A stretch of 15,725 nt of DNA. Origin: Candidatus Omnitrophota bacterium (GTDB lineage: Bacteria; Omnitrophota; Gorgyraeia; Gygaellales; Profunditerraquicolaceae). The number at the start of each line of letters is the position of its first letter. The stretch's first letter is position 1. Made by a program: the position numbers and the translations under genes. Shown piece after piece: positions 1 to 7,414 of this stretch. The stretch covers positions 1-15,725 of the forward strand of contig JAGVOR010000038.1 in the NCBI GenBank assembly GCA_020052635.1. Direction: 5' to 3'. Under the pieces are notes generated by a model, which was given only the letters and a program-made list of their open reading frames with translations, had not been told where the DNA came from and did not search any database.

Positions 1-156
1 ACAGGTTTTGCCTAATTTTAAAGTACGCCGCAGAGATTCCTTATTCATATAGGCCAGCATTAACACTTCGTTATTTTTATAATCCTGGACAATCGCCGGA
101 ATCAATCCGTTTTGATCAAATTTCAAGCCTGCTAATTTAAACTTTATTACTTTCAC
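1..156 (-). CDS. hisI: Phosphoribosyl-AMP cyclohydrolase HisI, N-terminal part (cut by window edge)
   Basis: HisI opens the adenine ring of phosphoribosyl-AMP in the third step of histidine synthesis, in the cytoplasm. Only the first 52 codons are in the window. They contain the typical family start: [13 protein letters not shown] at about residues 13-25, then [17 protein letters not shown] at 30-46. The metal-binding cysteines and active site lie beyond the left edge, so it cannot be seen whether a HisE domain is fused behind. I chose the GTG at 154-156 because an AAAGGA Shine-Dalgarno sequence lies 8 nt upstream and the reading frame matches the family from residue 12. An ATG overlapping that ribosome-binding site is out of frame and stops after six codons. 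The gene follows hisF after 66 nt and is the last his gene visible. The family assignment is firm despite the truncation. Confidence 0.9.
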   Translation of the reverse strand, partial: MKVIKFKLAGLKFDQNGLIPAIVQDYKNNEVLMLAYMNKESLRRTLKLGKTC

Positions 157-177
157 TTTGCTATTCCTTTCATATTT

Positions 178-222
178 ACCACTCTACCCTTCCAAGCGTA
201 TTGACATCAGCAAGGGCGGGGT
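178..222 (-). repeat. Degenerate stop-proximal hairpin between hisF and hisI
   Basis: Directly after the hisF TGA the transcript reads ACCCCGCCCTTGC. This closely resembles the arm that follows the alaS stop (ACCCCGCACCTTCTT). Its possible partner at 178-191 pairs only in two blocks, GCCCUU with AAGGGU and ACC with GGU, separated by an unpaired internal loop. The hisI ribosome-binding site (AAAGGA) does not belong to the repeat, so no start site is hidden here. I read it as a decayed member of the family seen at 4628-4706 and 7344-7414, but chance similarity cannot be excluded. Confidence 0.35.
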
Positions 223-978
223 TCATATCCTTACCGCTACTCCTCTTCCTTTAAGATAATCCTTTACCTGCCTTATGCTTAACTCCTGATAATGAAAAAG
301 TGAAGCCGCCAAAGCTGCCTGCGCTTCAGCCACAGTAAATACGTTGTAAAAATCCTCCAGGGACCCGGCGCCGCCGGAGGCAATCACGGGAATATTTACT
401 TTTTGCGATATGGCCCGGGTTAATTCCAAATCATAACCATTCTTAGTTCCGTCGCAATCCATACTGGTCAAAAGGATCTCGCCCGCCCCCAACCTGGCTG
501 CTTTCTCTGCCCAAACCAAAGCATCAATCCCGGTCGGGGTCCGCCCGCCGTTGATAAAGATCTCCCAGTGGTCGGTTTGTTTTTTAGCGTCAATCGCCAC
601 TACAATACACTGACTGCCGAATCTTTTAGCCGCCTCGCTGATTAACTGCGGGCATTTTACCGCCTGGGTATTCAGTGAAACTTTTTCGGCGCCGGCGTTG
701 AGTAAATTACGGATATCGGAAACCTCCCCGATTCCTCCGCCGACAGTAAAGGGCATAAAAATATTAGAGGCGATTTTTTCAACCAGGTCAACCAGGGTCT
801 TTCTGTTTTCAAAGCTGGCAGTAATATCCAGAAAAACCAGCTCATCGGCCCCTTGGGCGTCATAGATTTTAGCCACCTCAACCGGGTCTCCGGCATCCCG
901 CAGGCCTAAAAATTTAACCCCTTTGACTACCCGGCCTTCTTTAATATCCAGGCAGGGAATTATGCGTTTGCTCAACAT
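223..978 (-). CDS. hisF: Imidazole glycerol phosphate synthase cyclase subunit HisF
   Basis: HisF is the (beta/alpha)8-barrel cyclase. It takes ammonia from HisH and converts PRFAR to imidazole glycerol phosphate and AICAR. The product is 251 residues, normal for the family. The two catalytic aspartates are visible: D11 in [13 protein letters not shown] and D130 in VVAIDAK. The phosphate-binding segments FTVGGGIG (about 78-85) and VIASGGAG are also present. In the loop [13 protein letters not shown] (171-183) the usual arginine before the aspartate is a cysteine (C175); the aspartate itself is kept. The ATG at 976-978 lies 13 nt after the lipoprotein stop and has no clear Shine-Dalgarno sequence, so it may depend on translation of the preceding gene. 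The partner subunit HisH is encoded two genes upstream in the same direction. The stop codon is followed at once by a degenerate hairpin repeat. Confidence 0.97.
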   Translation of the reverse strand: MLSKRIIPCLDIKEGRVVKGVKFLGLRDAGDPVEVAKIYDAQGADELVFLDITASFENRKTLVDLVEKIASNIFMPFTVGGGIGEVSDIRNLLNAGAEKVSLNTQAVKCPQLISEAAKRFGSQCIVVAIDAKKQTDHWEIFINGGRTPTGIDALVWAEKAARLGAGEILLTSMDCDGTKNGYDLELTRAISQKVNIPVIASGGAGSLEDFYNVFTVAEAQAALAASLFHYQELSIRQVKDYLKGRGVAVRI

Positions 979-991
979 AAGAATGCGCTGC

Positions 992-1408
992 TTATTTGAC
1001 TTTCTTGTTCAAATACTCCATTAAAGCCGCTGCGGTATTCTTACCAACCTGGCCGTCAACCTGCAGGTTATTCGCTTTCTGAAAGGCCCTGATCGCCCGG
1101 CGGGTTTTTTTACCCATTTTACCGTCAATTACCCCGTCGAAATAACCGGCATTGGTCAACGCGGTTTGGATCTGCTTGACATTCAGACGCCCGCTATTCT
1201 GATCAACCTCCTCCATCACCACCGGTTCAATTTTTGCCATTTCCTTTAAACTGTTTATCTCATTGTCTTTTTCGCTTAACTGCGCTTCCAGTAGGGAAAT
1301 TTTGTTACGTAATTCCTGATTCGACAGCTCATTCTTACTCACCGTAGCACAACCGCTTAATACCAGCATACCTAAAATTAATCCGCACCCCGCTGCTTTT
1401 CTCACCAT
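992..1408 (-). CDS. Peptidoglycan-binding lipoprotein embedded in the his cluster
   Basis: This 138-residue protein starts with a lipoprotein signal peptide: a basic VRK, a hydrophobic stretch and the lipobox LVLSGC with lipidated C20. Residues about 25-60 are polar and heptad-like ([20 protein letters not shown]), as expected for a short coiled coil. The C-terminal part, about 75-134, matches a PG_binding_1 domain: [20 protein letters not shown] followed by [17 protein letters not shown]. It is probably anchored in a membrane facing the cell wall and contacts peptidoglycan. There is no catalytic domain. The ATG at 1406-1408 has a good AAGGGGAG ribosome-binding site and follows the hisA stop by 21 nt. 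It sits between hisA and hisF in the same orientation, yet nothing in its sequence links it to histidine synthesis. Sharing the transcript is likely; a shared function is not shown. Confidence 0.85.
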   Translation of the reverse strand: MVRKAAGCGLILGMLVLSGCATVSKNELSNQELRNKISLLEAQLSEKDNEINSLKEMAKIEPVVMEEVDQNSGRLNVKQIQTALTNAGYFDGVIDGKMGKKTRRAIRAFQKANNLQVDGQVGKNTAAALMEYLNKKVK

Positions 1409-1429
1409 CTTTCTCCCCTTTCTTTTTGA

Positions 1430-2164
1430 TTATATACTCTTAGCACTGACCGCTTTCTGCGCTTCTGCTAATGTAAACCTGCCTTCATACAAAGCTTTGC
1501 CGATAATTATTGCGGAAAGGCCAGCTTTTTGCAGCTTATCCAGTTTCGCCAGATCCTTTAAATCCGATACTCCTCCGGAAGCAATGATTTTAACCTGCGT
1601 GGCCTTAAGCATTTCTTTAATTCCGGCAAGATTCGGGCCGGCTAAGGTGCCGTCTTTGGAGATATCCGTATAGATCAGCTGTTTAAATCCGATCGCCTTT
1701 AATTCCTTGGCAAAGGTTAGCGCTGTTTTAGCTACCCCGCTATTCCACCCGCGGGTTAAAACCTTACCGTCTTTAGCATCAATACTGACAATAATTTTAT
1801 CTTGGAATCTTTTGCGCGCCTGCTTTAAGAATGCTCCATCGGCAGCCGCCCGGGTACCTAAAATAACCCTGCTGACCCCCAGGCTTAATAGCTTGGAAAT
1901 AATATCAATACTTCTTACCCCGCCGCCAAACTCTACGCCAACCTTCACCTGCTCGATTATTTGCTTTAAAGCCTCAAGGTTCTTAGGAGTACCGCTGGAA
2001 GCCCCGTCTAAATCCACAATATGGAAAAACTTAGCTCCTTGTTTAGCCCAATGCTTGGCAACTTTAACCGGGTCAGCCGAATAAACCTTCTCTTGATCGA
2101 ACTTACCCTGGAAGAGCCGGACAACCTTGCCCCCTCTTAAATCAATAGCCGGTATAATTAACAT
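1430..2164 (-). CDS. hisA: ProFAR isomerase HisA
   Basis: HisA is the phosphoribosylformimino-AICAR-phosphate ribose isomerase. It performs the Amadori rearrangement that makes PRFAR, the substrate of HisHF. At 244 residues it has the family length. The catalytic acid/base pair is visible as D8 in PAIDLRGGKVVRL and the aspartate of YTDISKDGTLAGPN. Phosphate-binding glycines appear in EFGGGVRS and IIASGGVSDL. SIDAKDGKVLTRGW is the usual substrate-closing loop and separates it from HisF, where the equivalent differs. The ATG at 2162-2164 overlaps the hisH stop by 7 nt (ATGTTAA), so the two are probably translationally coupled; the GGAG just upstream lies inside hisH. It is followed by the lipoprotein gene rather than directly by hisF. 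TrpF activity (as in PriA) cannot be excluded from sequence alone, but nothing suggests it. Confidence 0.96.
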   Translation of the reverse strand: MLIIPAIDLRGGKVVRLFQGKFDQEKVYSADPVKVAKHWAKQGAKFFHIVDLDGASSGTPKNLEALKQIIEQVKVGVEFGGGVRSIDIISKLLSLGVSRVILGTRAAADGAFLKQARKRFQDKIIVSIDAKDGKVLTRGWNSGVAKTALTFAKELKAIGFKQLIYTDISKDGTLAGPNLAGIKEMLKATQVKIIASGGVSDLKDLAKLDKLQKAGLSAIIIGKALYEGRFTLAEAQKAVSAKSI

Positions 2165-2769
2165 CGCTCCACGAAGTTTTTGATAATTTTTAATCCCAGC
2201 GCCTGGCTTTTTTCCGGGTGAAACTGCACCCCGTATACATTATCTTTGGCCAAAATACAAGCAAACTCCAATCCATAATCACAAGTAGCGGCAATCACCG
2301 ATTGATCAGCCGGGGCCGGGTAATATGAATGGCAAAAATAAACTTGACCTCCGTCAAAGCCGGTCAACAAGGGAGAACCATGTGCTACTACCTGAGCATC
2401 ATTCCAACCCATATGCGGGACCTTCAAATTGCCTTGCGCCTTAAATTTTACGACTTCCCCTTTGATTATACCCAAGCCTTTGGTGCCTTGAGCCTCCTGG
2501 CTTTTATCCAATAAAAGTTGCATCCCTAAACAAATCCCCAGGAACGGTTTCTTAAGCTTTATCTGTTCCATAATCAAGCTAACCAGATCCAGTTTATTTA
2601 ATTCCTGCATCGCATCATCAAAAGCCCCTACTCCGGGCAGGATTATTTTGTCTGCCGAACTGATATCAGTTTCTTTATTGCTGATTAGCGGCTCTGCTCC
2701 GCAAACTTGAACGGCTTTGGCTACGCTATGAATATTACCCATCCCGTAGTCAATGATCACGATCTTCAT
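2158..2769 (-). CDS. hisH: Imidazole glycerol phosphate synthase glutaminase subunit HisH
   Basis: HisH is a class I glutamine amidotransferase. It hydrolyses glutamine and passes ammonia to HisF. The 203-residue product carries the full catalytic triad: the nucleophile C80 in GICLGMQLL, and H184 and E186 in QFHPEKS. The oxyanion-region motif LPGVGAF (44-50) and PHMGWN (118-123), which contacts HisF, are also present. The start ATG (2767-2769) shares one base with the hisB stop in the arrangement TAATG, and the stop overlaps the hisA start. These overlaps are typical of tight translational coupling that keeps subunits in balance. The partner HisF is two genes downstream, separated by hisA and a lipoprotein gene. 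Confidence 0.97.
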   Translation of the reverse strand: MKIVIIDYGMGNIHSVAKAVQVCGAEPLISNKETDISSADKIILPGVGAFDDAMQELNKLDLVSLIMEQIKLKKPFLGICLGMQLLLDKSQEAQGTKGLGIIKGEVVKFKAQGNLKVPHMGWNDAQVVAHGSPLLTGFDGGQVYFCHSYYPAPADQSVIAATCDYGLEFACILAKDNVYGVQFHPEKSQALGLKIIKNFVERC

Positions 2770-3383
2770 TAGTCAATCACACCTTTAGTCGAGGGAATAC
2801 CTTTTCTGCGGGGGTCAATCCCCACGGCTTCTGCGAGGGCTTTACCTAAAGCTTTAAACACTGGTTCCAAAGAGGTATGTAAATCGTTGCTTGGGTTTTC
2901 GATTTTAATATTAAGATTCATCCCGAGTTGCTTAGCGAAAGCGTCAAAAAAATGCTCCGCGTATTCCATTTTGTATTTTTCTTCGCCTTGAGCAAGAGGA
3001 TATGCCGCTGCTTTACCCAGCAAATCCATCTTAAGCGAAGCTCTTCCGCTAATATCCAGAGTGACACTGGCAGTAACCTCTTCCATGGGGACTGCGGCAA
3101 AACCATTTCGATTAATTCCCACTTTATCGCCCAAAGCCTCTTTAAAAGCCTGGCCTAAAACAATCCCTAAATCTTCATTAGCGTGATGAATATCAACTTT
3201 AAAATCCGCCTCTTTAGTCGTAACCTCCAGATCAAAATGCCCCCAGAAGGCAAATAACTCCAGCATGTGATCTAAAAATCCAATACCGGAATTGATTTTC
3301 GATTTTCCTTCCCCGTCAATATTTAAATTAACTGAGATATCTGTTTCCCTGCTTTTACGGTTTTTGATAACTTGTCGCATCAT
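2769..3383 (-). CDS. hisB: Imidazoleglycerol-phosphate dehydratase HisB (monofunctional)
   Basis: HisB is a manganese enzyme that dehydrates imidazole glycerol phosphate to imidazole acetol phosphate. The histidine-rich metal motifs are intact: GFLDHML near the N-terminus, DIHHANEDLG in the first half and AEHFFDAFA in the second. The C-terminus ends in the family signature DPRRKGIPSTKGVID. The product is about 204 residues and has no HAD-type histidinol-phosphatase domain, so that step needs another gene outside the window. The frame stays open to a GTG at 3387-3389, but AAAGGTGGAT just before the ATGs is the ribosome-binding site, so I take the ATG at 3381-3383. The next ATG (3378-3380) is almost as good. 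It follows hisD by 19 nt and overlaps hisH by one base. Confidence 0.96.
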   Translation of the reverse strand: MMRQVIKNRKSRETDISVNLNIDGEGKSKINSGIGFLDHMLELFAFWGHFDLEVTTKEADFKVDIHHANEDLGIVLGQAFKEALGDKVGINRNGFAAVPMEEVTASVTLDISGRASLKMDLLGKAAAYPLAQGEEKYKMEYAEHFFDAFAKQLGMNLNIKIENPSNDLHTSLEPVFKALGKALAEAVGIDPRRKGIPSTKGVID

Positions 3384-3402
3384 ATCCACCTTTGGAGTAA
3401 AA

Positions 3403-4629
3403 TTATATAAACCTGCTCTTTACCGAATCCACGTGTTTTTGCAAGCCTTCGATCCCGGCGATCTTTTCCAGCGGCTCCCGGATCTTCTCCAGTGCTTTTT
3501 TAGAATAGCTGATAATATGGCTGCTCTTGATAAAATCGGTAACGTTTAGTCCGGAGAAGAAACGGGCGGTGCCTTGCGTCGGCAATACATGACTGGGACC
3601 CGCCACATAATCCCCCAGGGCCACCGGGCTATAGGGGCCTAAAAATATTGCCCCAGCGTTCTTTATGCTTTTAAGCAACTCCCGGGGATTCTGCACCAAA
3701 ATCTCCAGGTGCTCCGGGGCGATTTTATTGGCAATCTCAGCGGCCTGCTTTAAATTTTTAGTCAGAACAATATAACCGTTATCTCCGTCAAGCTGGGATT
3801 TCACTTCTTTAGCCAGCTCTTTGGAATTAGTGATTAATATCGCCAGCCCTTTAGCGTGCTCAGCTTGAGCCCGCAGGTCGGCAACGATAAACTTCGGGTC
3901 GCTGAAACGGTTGGCAATGATCACCAATTCAGTCGGACCCGCGATCATATCAATGTCGACAATCCCGAAAACCTGCCGCTTGGCTTCACTGACATAAATA
4001 TTGCCCGGCCCGACGATCTTATCGACCCGGGGAACGGTTTTTGTCCCGTAAGCCAAAGCCGCCACACCCTGCGCCCCGCCTACCCGGTAAACTTCATCAA
4101 CCTTCAAAAGGTCAGCCACAACCAGAATGTGCGGATTAATATTTCCGTTTTTATCCGGAGGGCTGATCATAACAATTTTTTTGACCCCCGCCAGCTTTGC
4201 CGGCAGCACCGTCATATAAACCGTAGAAACTAGAGGCGCCGTGCCTGCCGGGATATAAACTCCCACTTTTTCTAAGGGCGTATAGCTTTCGCCGACAACC
4301 ACCCCTTCCGGGCTTTTGATCCTCCAGGATTTACGCAGCTGTTTACGGTAAAAGCGGTTTACATTCTCGATGATTACCTTTAAAGAGCTGACAAAATGCG
4401 GGCTGATATTGGCATAAGCCCCGCTGATTTCGATCTGTGAGACTTTTAACTGCCGCTGGCTTAATTTAACCTTATCGAACTTACGGGTATATTTAATCAA
4501 AGCCTCATCGCCAAAAAGACGCACATCATCAATAATCTTTCTGACCTTTTCCTCAACCCGCTTTTGACGGAGTTGCCCGCGGTTATAAATTTTTTCCAGC
4601 TGTTTACTGGTAAAACGAATGATCTTCAA
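3403..4629 (-). CDS. hisD: Histidinol dehydrogenase HisD
   Basis: HisD is the zinc enzyme that oxidises histidinol twice with NAD to give histidine, the last step of the pathway. The 408-residue sequence is slightly shorter than the usual 430 or so, but all landmarks are present: IPAGTAPLVSTVYMTVLPAK, GGAQGVAALAYGT, the NAD-binding VGPGNIYVSEAKR, IDMIAGPTE, DLRAQAEHA, APEHLEI, and YVAGPSHVLPT with a catalytic-site histidine. The start is an uncommon TTG (4627-4629), selected because AGGTG lies 4 nt before it and the protein aligns from MKIIRF. That ribosome-binding site and the first part of the start codon lie inside one arm of an inverted repeat whose other arm begins at the alaS stop. Initiation may therefore be gated by mRNA folding. 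The gene is 76 nt downstream of alaS and heads the his genes. Confidence 0.96.
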   Translation of the reverse strand: MKIIRFTSKQLEKIYNRGQLRQKRVEEKVRKIIDDVRLFGDEALIKYTRKFDKVKLSQRQLKVSQIEISGAYANISPHFVSSLKVIIENVNRFYRKQLRKSWRIKSPEGVVVGESYTPLEKVGVYIPAGTAPLVSTVYMTVLPAKLAGVKKIVMISPPDKNGNINPHILVVADLLKVDEVYRVGGAQGVAALAYGTKTVPRVDKIVGPGNIYVSEAKRQVFGIVDIDMIAGPTELVIIANRFSDPKFIVADLRAQAEHAKGLAILITNSKELAKEVKSQLDGDNGYIVLTKNLKQAAEIANKIAPEHLEILVQNPRELLKSIKNAGAIFLGPYSPVALGDYVAGPSHVLPTQGTARFFSGLNVTDFIKSSHIISYSKKALEKIREPLEKIAGIEGLQKHVDSVKSRFI

Positions 4630-4706
4630 CCCGCACCTTCTTCTTATTATTATTTAATTTTAGCCCCACACCTTCTAATATCCCATTAAAAAGAAGGTGC
4701 GGGGTT
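4628..4706 (-). repeat. Three-arm inverted repeat overlapping the hisD start
   Basis: Read on the transcript, arm 1 (4691-4706, immediately after the TGA of alaS) is AACCCCGCACCTTCTT. Arm 2 (4664-4676) is AGAAGGTGTGGGG. Arm 3 (4628-4642) is AAGAAGGTGCGGGTT and contains the hisD ribosome-binding site plus the first two bases of its TTG start. Arm 1 pairs with arm 3 over 13 uninterrupted base pairs, plus two more across one bulged base, around a 48-nt loop. Arm 1 also pairs with arm 2 over 13 positions with one G-U pair around a 15-nt loop. The two pairings exclude each other: the first hides the hisD start, the second frees it. The sequence symmetry is direct observation; a regulatory role is inference. 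Confidence 0.8.
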
Positions 4707-7345
4707 CATAGCTTAGTTATTATATCCTTTATTTTATCAAATACCAGCGTAAAGTTCTCAGGCGCAGAGCCGCCAGCCTGGGCAAAATCCGCCCTGCCCC
4801 CGCCGCTTCCGCCGATTATGGAAGCCACCTGTATAATCATATCCTTGGCGCTTAACCCTTTGGCACATAAATCCTGGGTCAGGCCGATCACTAAAGAAGC
4901 TTTTCCGGCATTCCCTGAGCCCAAAACAATCACTCCTGGGCTCAATTTTTCTTTGATCATATCCGTAAGCGACCGCAAAGCATTGATATCTAAATCGTTT
5001 TCAACCGAGAATACCGTCTTTATACCGTTTATCGTTACGCACTTATCCATTAAAGCCAGAGACTTAGCCGGCAGCATTTTATTTATTTCAACGCTGCGTT
5101 TCTTCTCCAACTCTTTTTGAGCCTTTAGCTTATCGCTCTTTTTGGATTCTTCGATCGCTTTCTGTTCCTGCTCCTGAATAAACTGCTGGGCAAACCCGGC
5201 AGTTACTCCCTCAATTCTGCGGATACCGCTGGCGACAGAACTTTCCGAGGTAATTTTAATTAAACTGATCTCTCCGATGCTGGCCAAATGCGTACCCCCG
5301 CAAAACTCTTTGGAAATCTCACCCACCGATACTACCCGCACGCACTCTCCGTATTTTTCCTCAAAAAAAGCCAGGGCCCCGGTTTTTTTGGCCTCATCAA
5401 AAGCCATCTGGCGGCAGCCGACCGCATAATCATTATTAATATAGCGGTTGGCAACTTCTTCTACTTTGGAGATTTCTTCTTCCGTCAGCCCTTTAGGATG
5501 CGTAAAGTCAAAGCGGAATTTCTCCGCCGTAACCAAAGAGCCCTGCTGTTGGACATGTTTACCCAGAATTTCGCGCAGGACTGCCTGCACTATATGCGTA
5601 GCGGTGTGGTTTCTGGCAATATTTTGCCTGCGCTCAAGATCAATCTGCGCGGTTACCTGGTCACCTTGTTTAAAAACACCGAAACTAATCTTACCAAGAT
5701 GCAGAATTACATTATCGATTTTTTGCGTATCGGTAACTTCAAAAACATTTTGGCCATTAACCAATTTACCGGTATCCCCAACCTGGCCGCCGGATTCGGC
5801 GTAAAAAGGAGTTTGATCTAAAATAATCTGCAAATTATCTCCGGCTGGAACTTCACTTGCCTCTTTGCCGTCTTTTAAAATAGCTAAAACTTTTGCTTCT
5901 GCAGAATTTTCTTTATAACCAATAAATTCTGTAGCATCTAATTTTAACCCTAATCCTTTGGCGTCAAAAACATCCCCTTTCATTTTACTGAATGACTTTG
6001 AAAGATTTTTCTGTTTCTCTAGACCATCCGCAAAAACTACTTCGAAATTTGGATCAAGCTTAATCTGTTTTTTAGCTAGTTCATCTTTTGTTATTTCCAG
6101 TGGAATACCGTTTGTATCATATAACCTAAAAGCAGCCAACCCTAAACAACCAGACGTATTTGCGCTAGCTATAATAATACCATTTTCTATCGGATCTTTA
6201 TTTAACATCGTTGATAATTTCTCAACTTCATTGTTTACTAAAGAGCTGCTCAAACTCAGTGTATTAATAAAACTATTCTCTTCATTCAAAATAACCCTGG
6301 CTATATCCTCTTGTCTATCCTTTAAATCCGGGTAAGGCGAGCGCATAATCTGGGCAAGCTGACCAACCAATCTGTTTAAAAATGGTTTGTTTATACCTAA
6401 ACTTCTCAAATGCATTACACTTTTACGAATAATCTTCCTGACAATATATCCGCGGCCTTCATTAGACGGTGTTATCCCGTCATAAATCGAAAAAACAACC
6501 GCTCTTAAATGGTCGGCGATAGCATAAAGCAGCTTCTTGCCGGGGACAGCACCCTGCGGGGACAGCCCCCGAACTACCTCTTGAATGATCGGCTGGAATA
6601 ATTCCGTCTCAAAATTATTCTGCTTGCCCTGCATCACTGCAGCCAAGCGTTCCAGCCCCATTCCGGTATCGATATTTTTATTCGGTAACGGCTCTAAGCT
6701 GCCATCTTCTTTGCGGTTAAACTGCGTAAAGACTAAATTCCAGATCTCCACAAACCTCCCGCAGCTGCAGGACGGGTCGCAAACCTTTTCACCGCAGCCA
6801 ACGTTCGGCCCGAAATCATAAAATATTTCAGAACACGGTCCGCACGGACCATTGGGCCCTTTGGTTTTAGCTTCCGCCGGCCAAAAGTTATCCTTATCCC
6901 CGAGCCTGACAATCTTTTTTTCGGGCAGCTTAACCTGATCCTTCCAGATATTATAAGCTTCATCATCATCCTGATAGACCGAAACCCAAAGCTTATTCGG
7001 ATCAATCGCCAGTTCTTTAGTTAAAAACTCCCAGGCCCAGGTAATTGCTTCCTTTTTAAAATAGTCTCCGAAAGAAAAATTTCCCAACATCTCAAAGAAG
7101 GTATGGTGAGCGCTGGTTTTCCCGACCTTCTCTAAATCATCCGTGCGCAGGCAGCGCTGAGCAGTTGCGGCCCGCTTAAACCCGGAATCAAATCCCATAA
7201 ATTCTTTTTTGAATTGATTCATCCCGGCAGGAGTAAACAATACCGTCGGATCATCCTTAGGCACTAAGGAATCGCTAGCGATGATTTTATGCCCTTTGGC
7301 TTTAAAAAACTCCAGAAATTTTTCTCTTAAAATATCAGCGTTCAT
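4706..7345 (-). CDS. alaS: Alanyl-tRNA synthetase
   Basis: AlaS charges tRNA-Ala and clears mischarged serine and glycine. The 879-residue product has the family length (876 in E. coli). The N-terminal class II catalytic core begins MNADILREKFLEFFKAKGH and includes FTPAGMNQFKKEF and the GMGLERLAAVMQGK region. The editing domain holds the zinc and catalytic motifs H580-T-A-T-H584 and C682-G-G-T-H686. The C-terminal glycine-rich segment (IIGGSGGGRADFAQAGG) is the usual C-Ala end. The frame stays open to a GTG at 7379-7381, but a strong GGAAGGTG site just before the ATG at 7343-7345 and the family alignment make that ATG the start. Residues about 348-488 are encoded by DNA with a clearly lower GC content (about 33%) than the rest and show atypical spacing before LYDTNGIPLEIT. 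The gene lies 68 nt after recX and 76 nt before hisD, with a related three-arm repeat on each side. Confidence 0.98.
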   Translation of the reverse strand: MNADILREKFLEFFKAKGHKIIASDSLVPKDDPTVLFTPAGMNQFKKEFMGFDSGFKRAATAQRCLRTDDLEKVGKTSAHHTFFEMLGNFSFGDYFKKEAITWAWEFLTKELAIDPNKLWVSVYQDDDEAYNIWKDQVKLPEKKIVRLGDKDNFWPAEAKTKGPNGPCGPCSEIFYDFGPNVGCGEKVCDPSCSCGRFVEIWNLVFTQFNRKEDGSLEPLPNKNIDTGMGLERLAAVMQGKQNNFETELFQPIIQEVVRGLSPQGAVPGKKLLYAIADHLRAVVFSIYDGITPSNEGRGYIVRKIIRKSVMHLRSLGINKPFLNRLVGQLAQIMRSPYPDLKDRQEDIARVILNEENSFINTLSLSSSLVNNEVEKLSTMLNKDPIENGIIIASANTSGCLGLAAFRLYDTNGIPLEITKDELAKKQIKLDPNFEVVFADGLEKQKNLSKSFSKMKGDVFDAKGLGLKLDATEFIGYKENSAEAKVLAILKDGKEASEVPAGDNLQIILDQTPFYAESGGQVGDTGKLVNGQNVFEVTDTQKIDNVILHLGKISFGVFKQGDQVTAQIDLERRQNIARNHTATHIVQAVLREILGKHVQQQGSLVTAEKFRFDFTHPKGLTEEEISKVEEVANRYINNDYAVGCRQMAFDEAKKTGALAFFEEKYGECVRVVSVGEISKEFCGGTHLASIGEISLIKITSESSVASGIRRIEGVTAGFAQQFIQEQEQKAIEESKKSDKLKAQKELEKKRSVEINKMLPAKSLALMDKCVTINGIKTVFSVENDLDINALRSLTDMIKEKLSPGVIVLGSGNAGKASLVIGLTQDLCAKGLSAKDMIIQVASIIGGSGGGRADFAQAGGSAPENFTLVFDKIKDIITKL

Positions 7346-7414
7346 CCCGCACCTTCCCTTTATTCTTAAATTATCCTGCACCGCTTAGTATTAAATACCA
7401 AGAAGGTGCGGGAT
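7344..7414 (-). repeat. Three-arm inverted repeat overlapping the alaS start
   Basis: On the transcript, arm 1 (7402-7414) is ATCCCGCACCTTC and starts on the last base of the recX TGA stop. Arm 3 (7344-7356) is its perfect 13-base reverse complement, GAAGGTGCGGGAT, and contains the alaS Shine-Dalgarno sequence and the first two bases of its ATG; the loop between them is 45 nt. Arm 2 (7373-7382, GGTGCAGGAT) pairs with arm 1 at 9 of 10 positions. That hairpin continues inwards through CUUGGUA and UACUAAG, so 7373-7414 is nearly one continuous stem. The layout is the same as at the hisD junction: stop codon, arm 1, arm 2, then an arm 3 over the next start. Pairing is read directly from the sequence; function is inferred. 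Confidence 0.8.

Noticed and set aside
5288..5821. Long plus-strand open frame inside alaS
   Set aside because: It lies opposite a well-conserved editing domain, encodes nothing recognisable and has no upstream promoter or ribosome-binding site. It is an antisense shadow of alaS.
7346..7413. T-box riboswitch in front of alaS
   Set aside because: The gap is only 68 nt, too short for a specifier stem plus antiterminator, and the conserved T-box sequence (GGGTGG-ACCGCG type) is absent. The structure is explained by the three-arm repeat.
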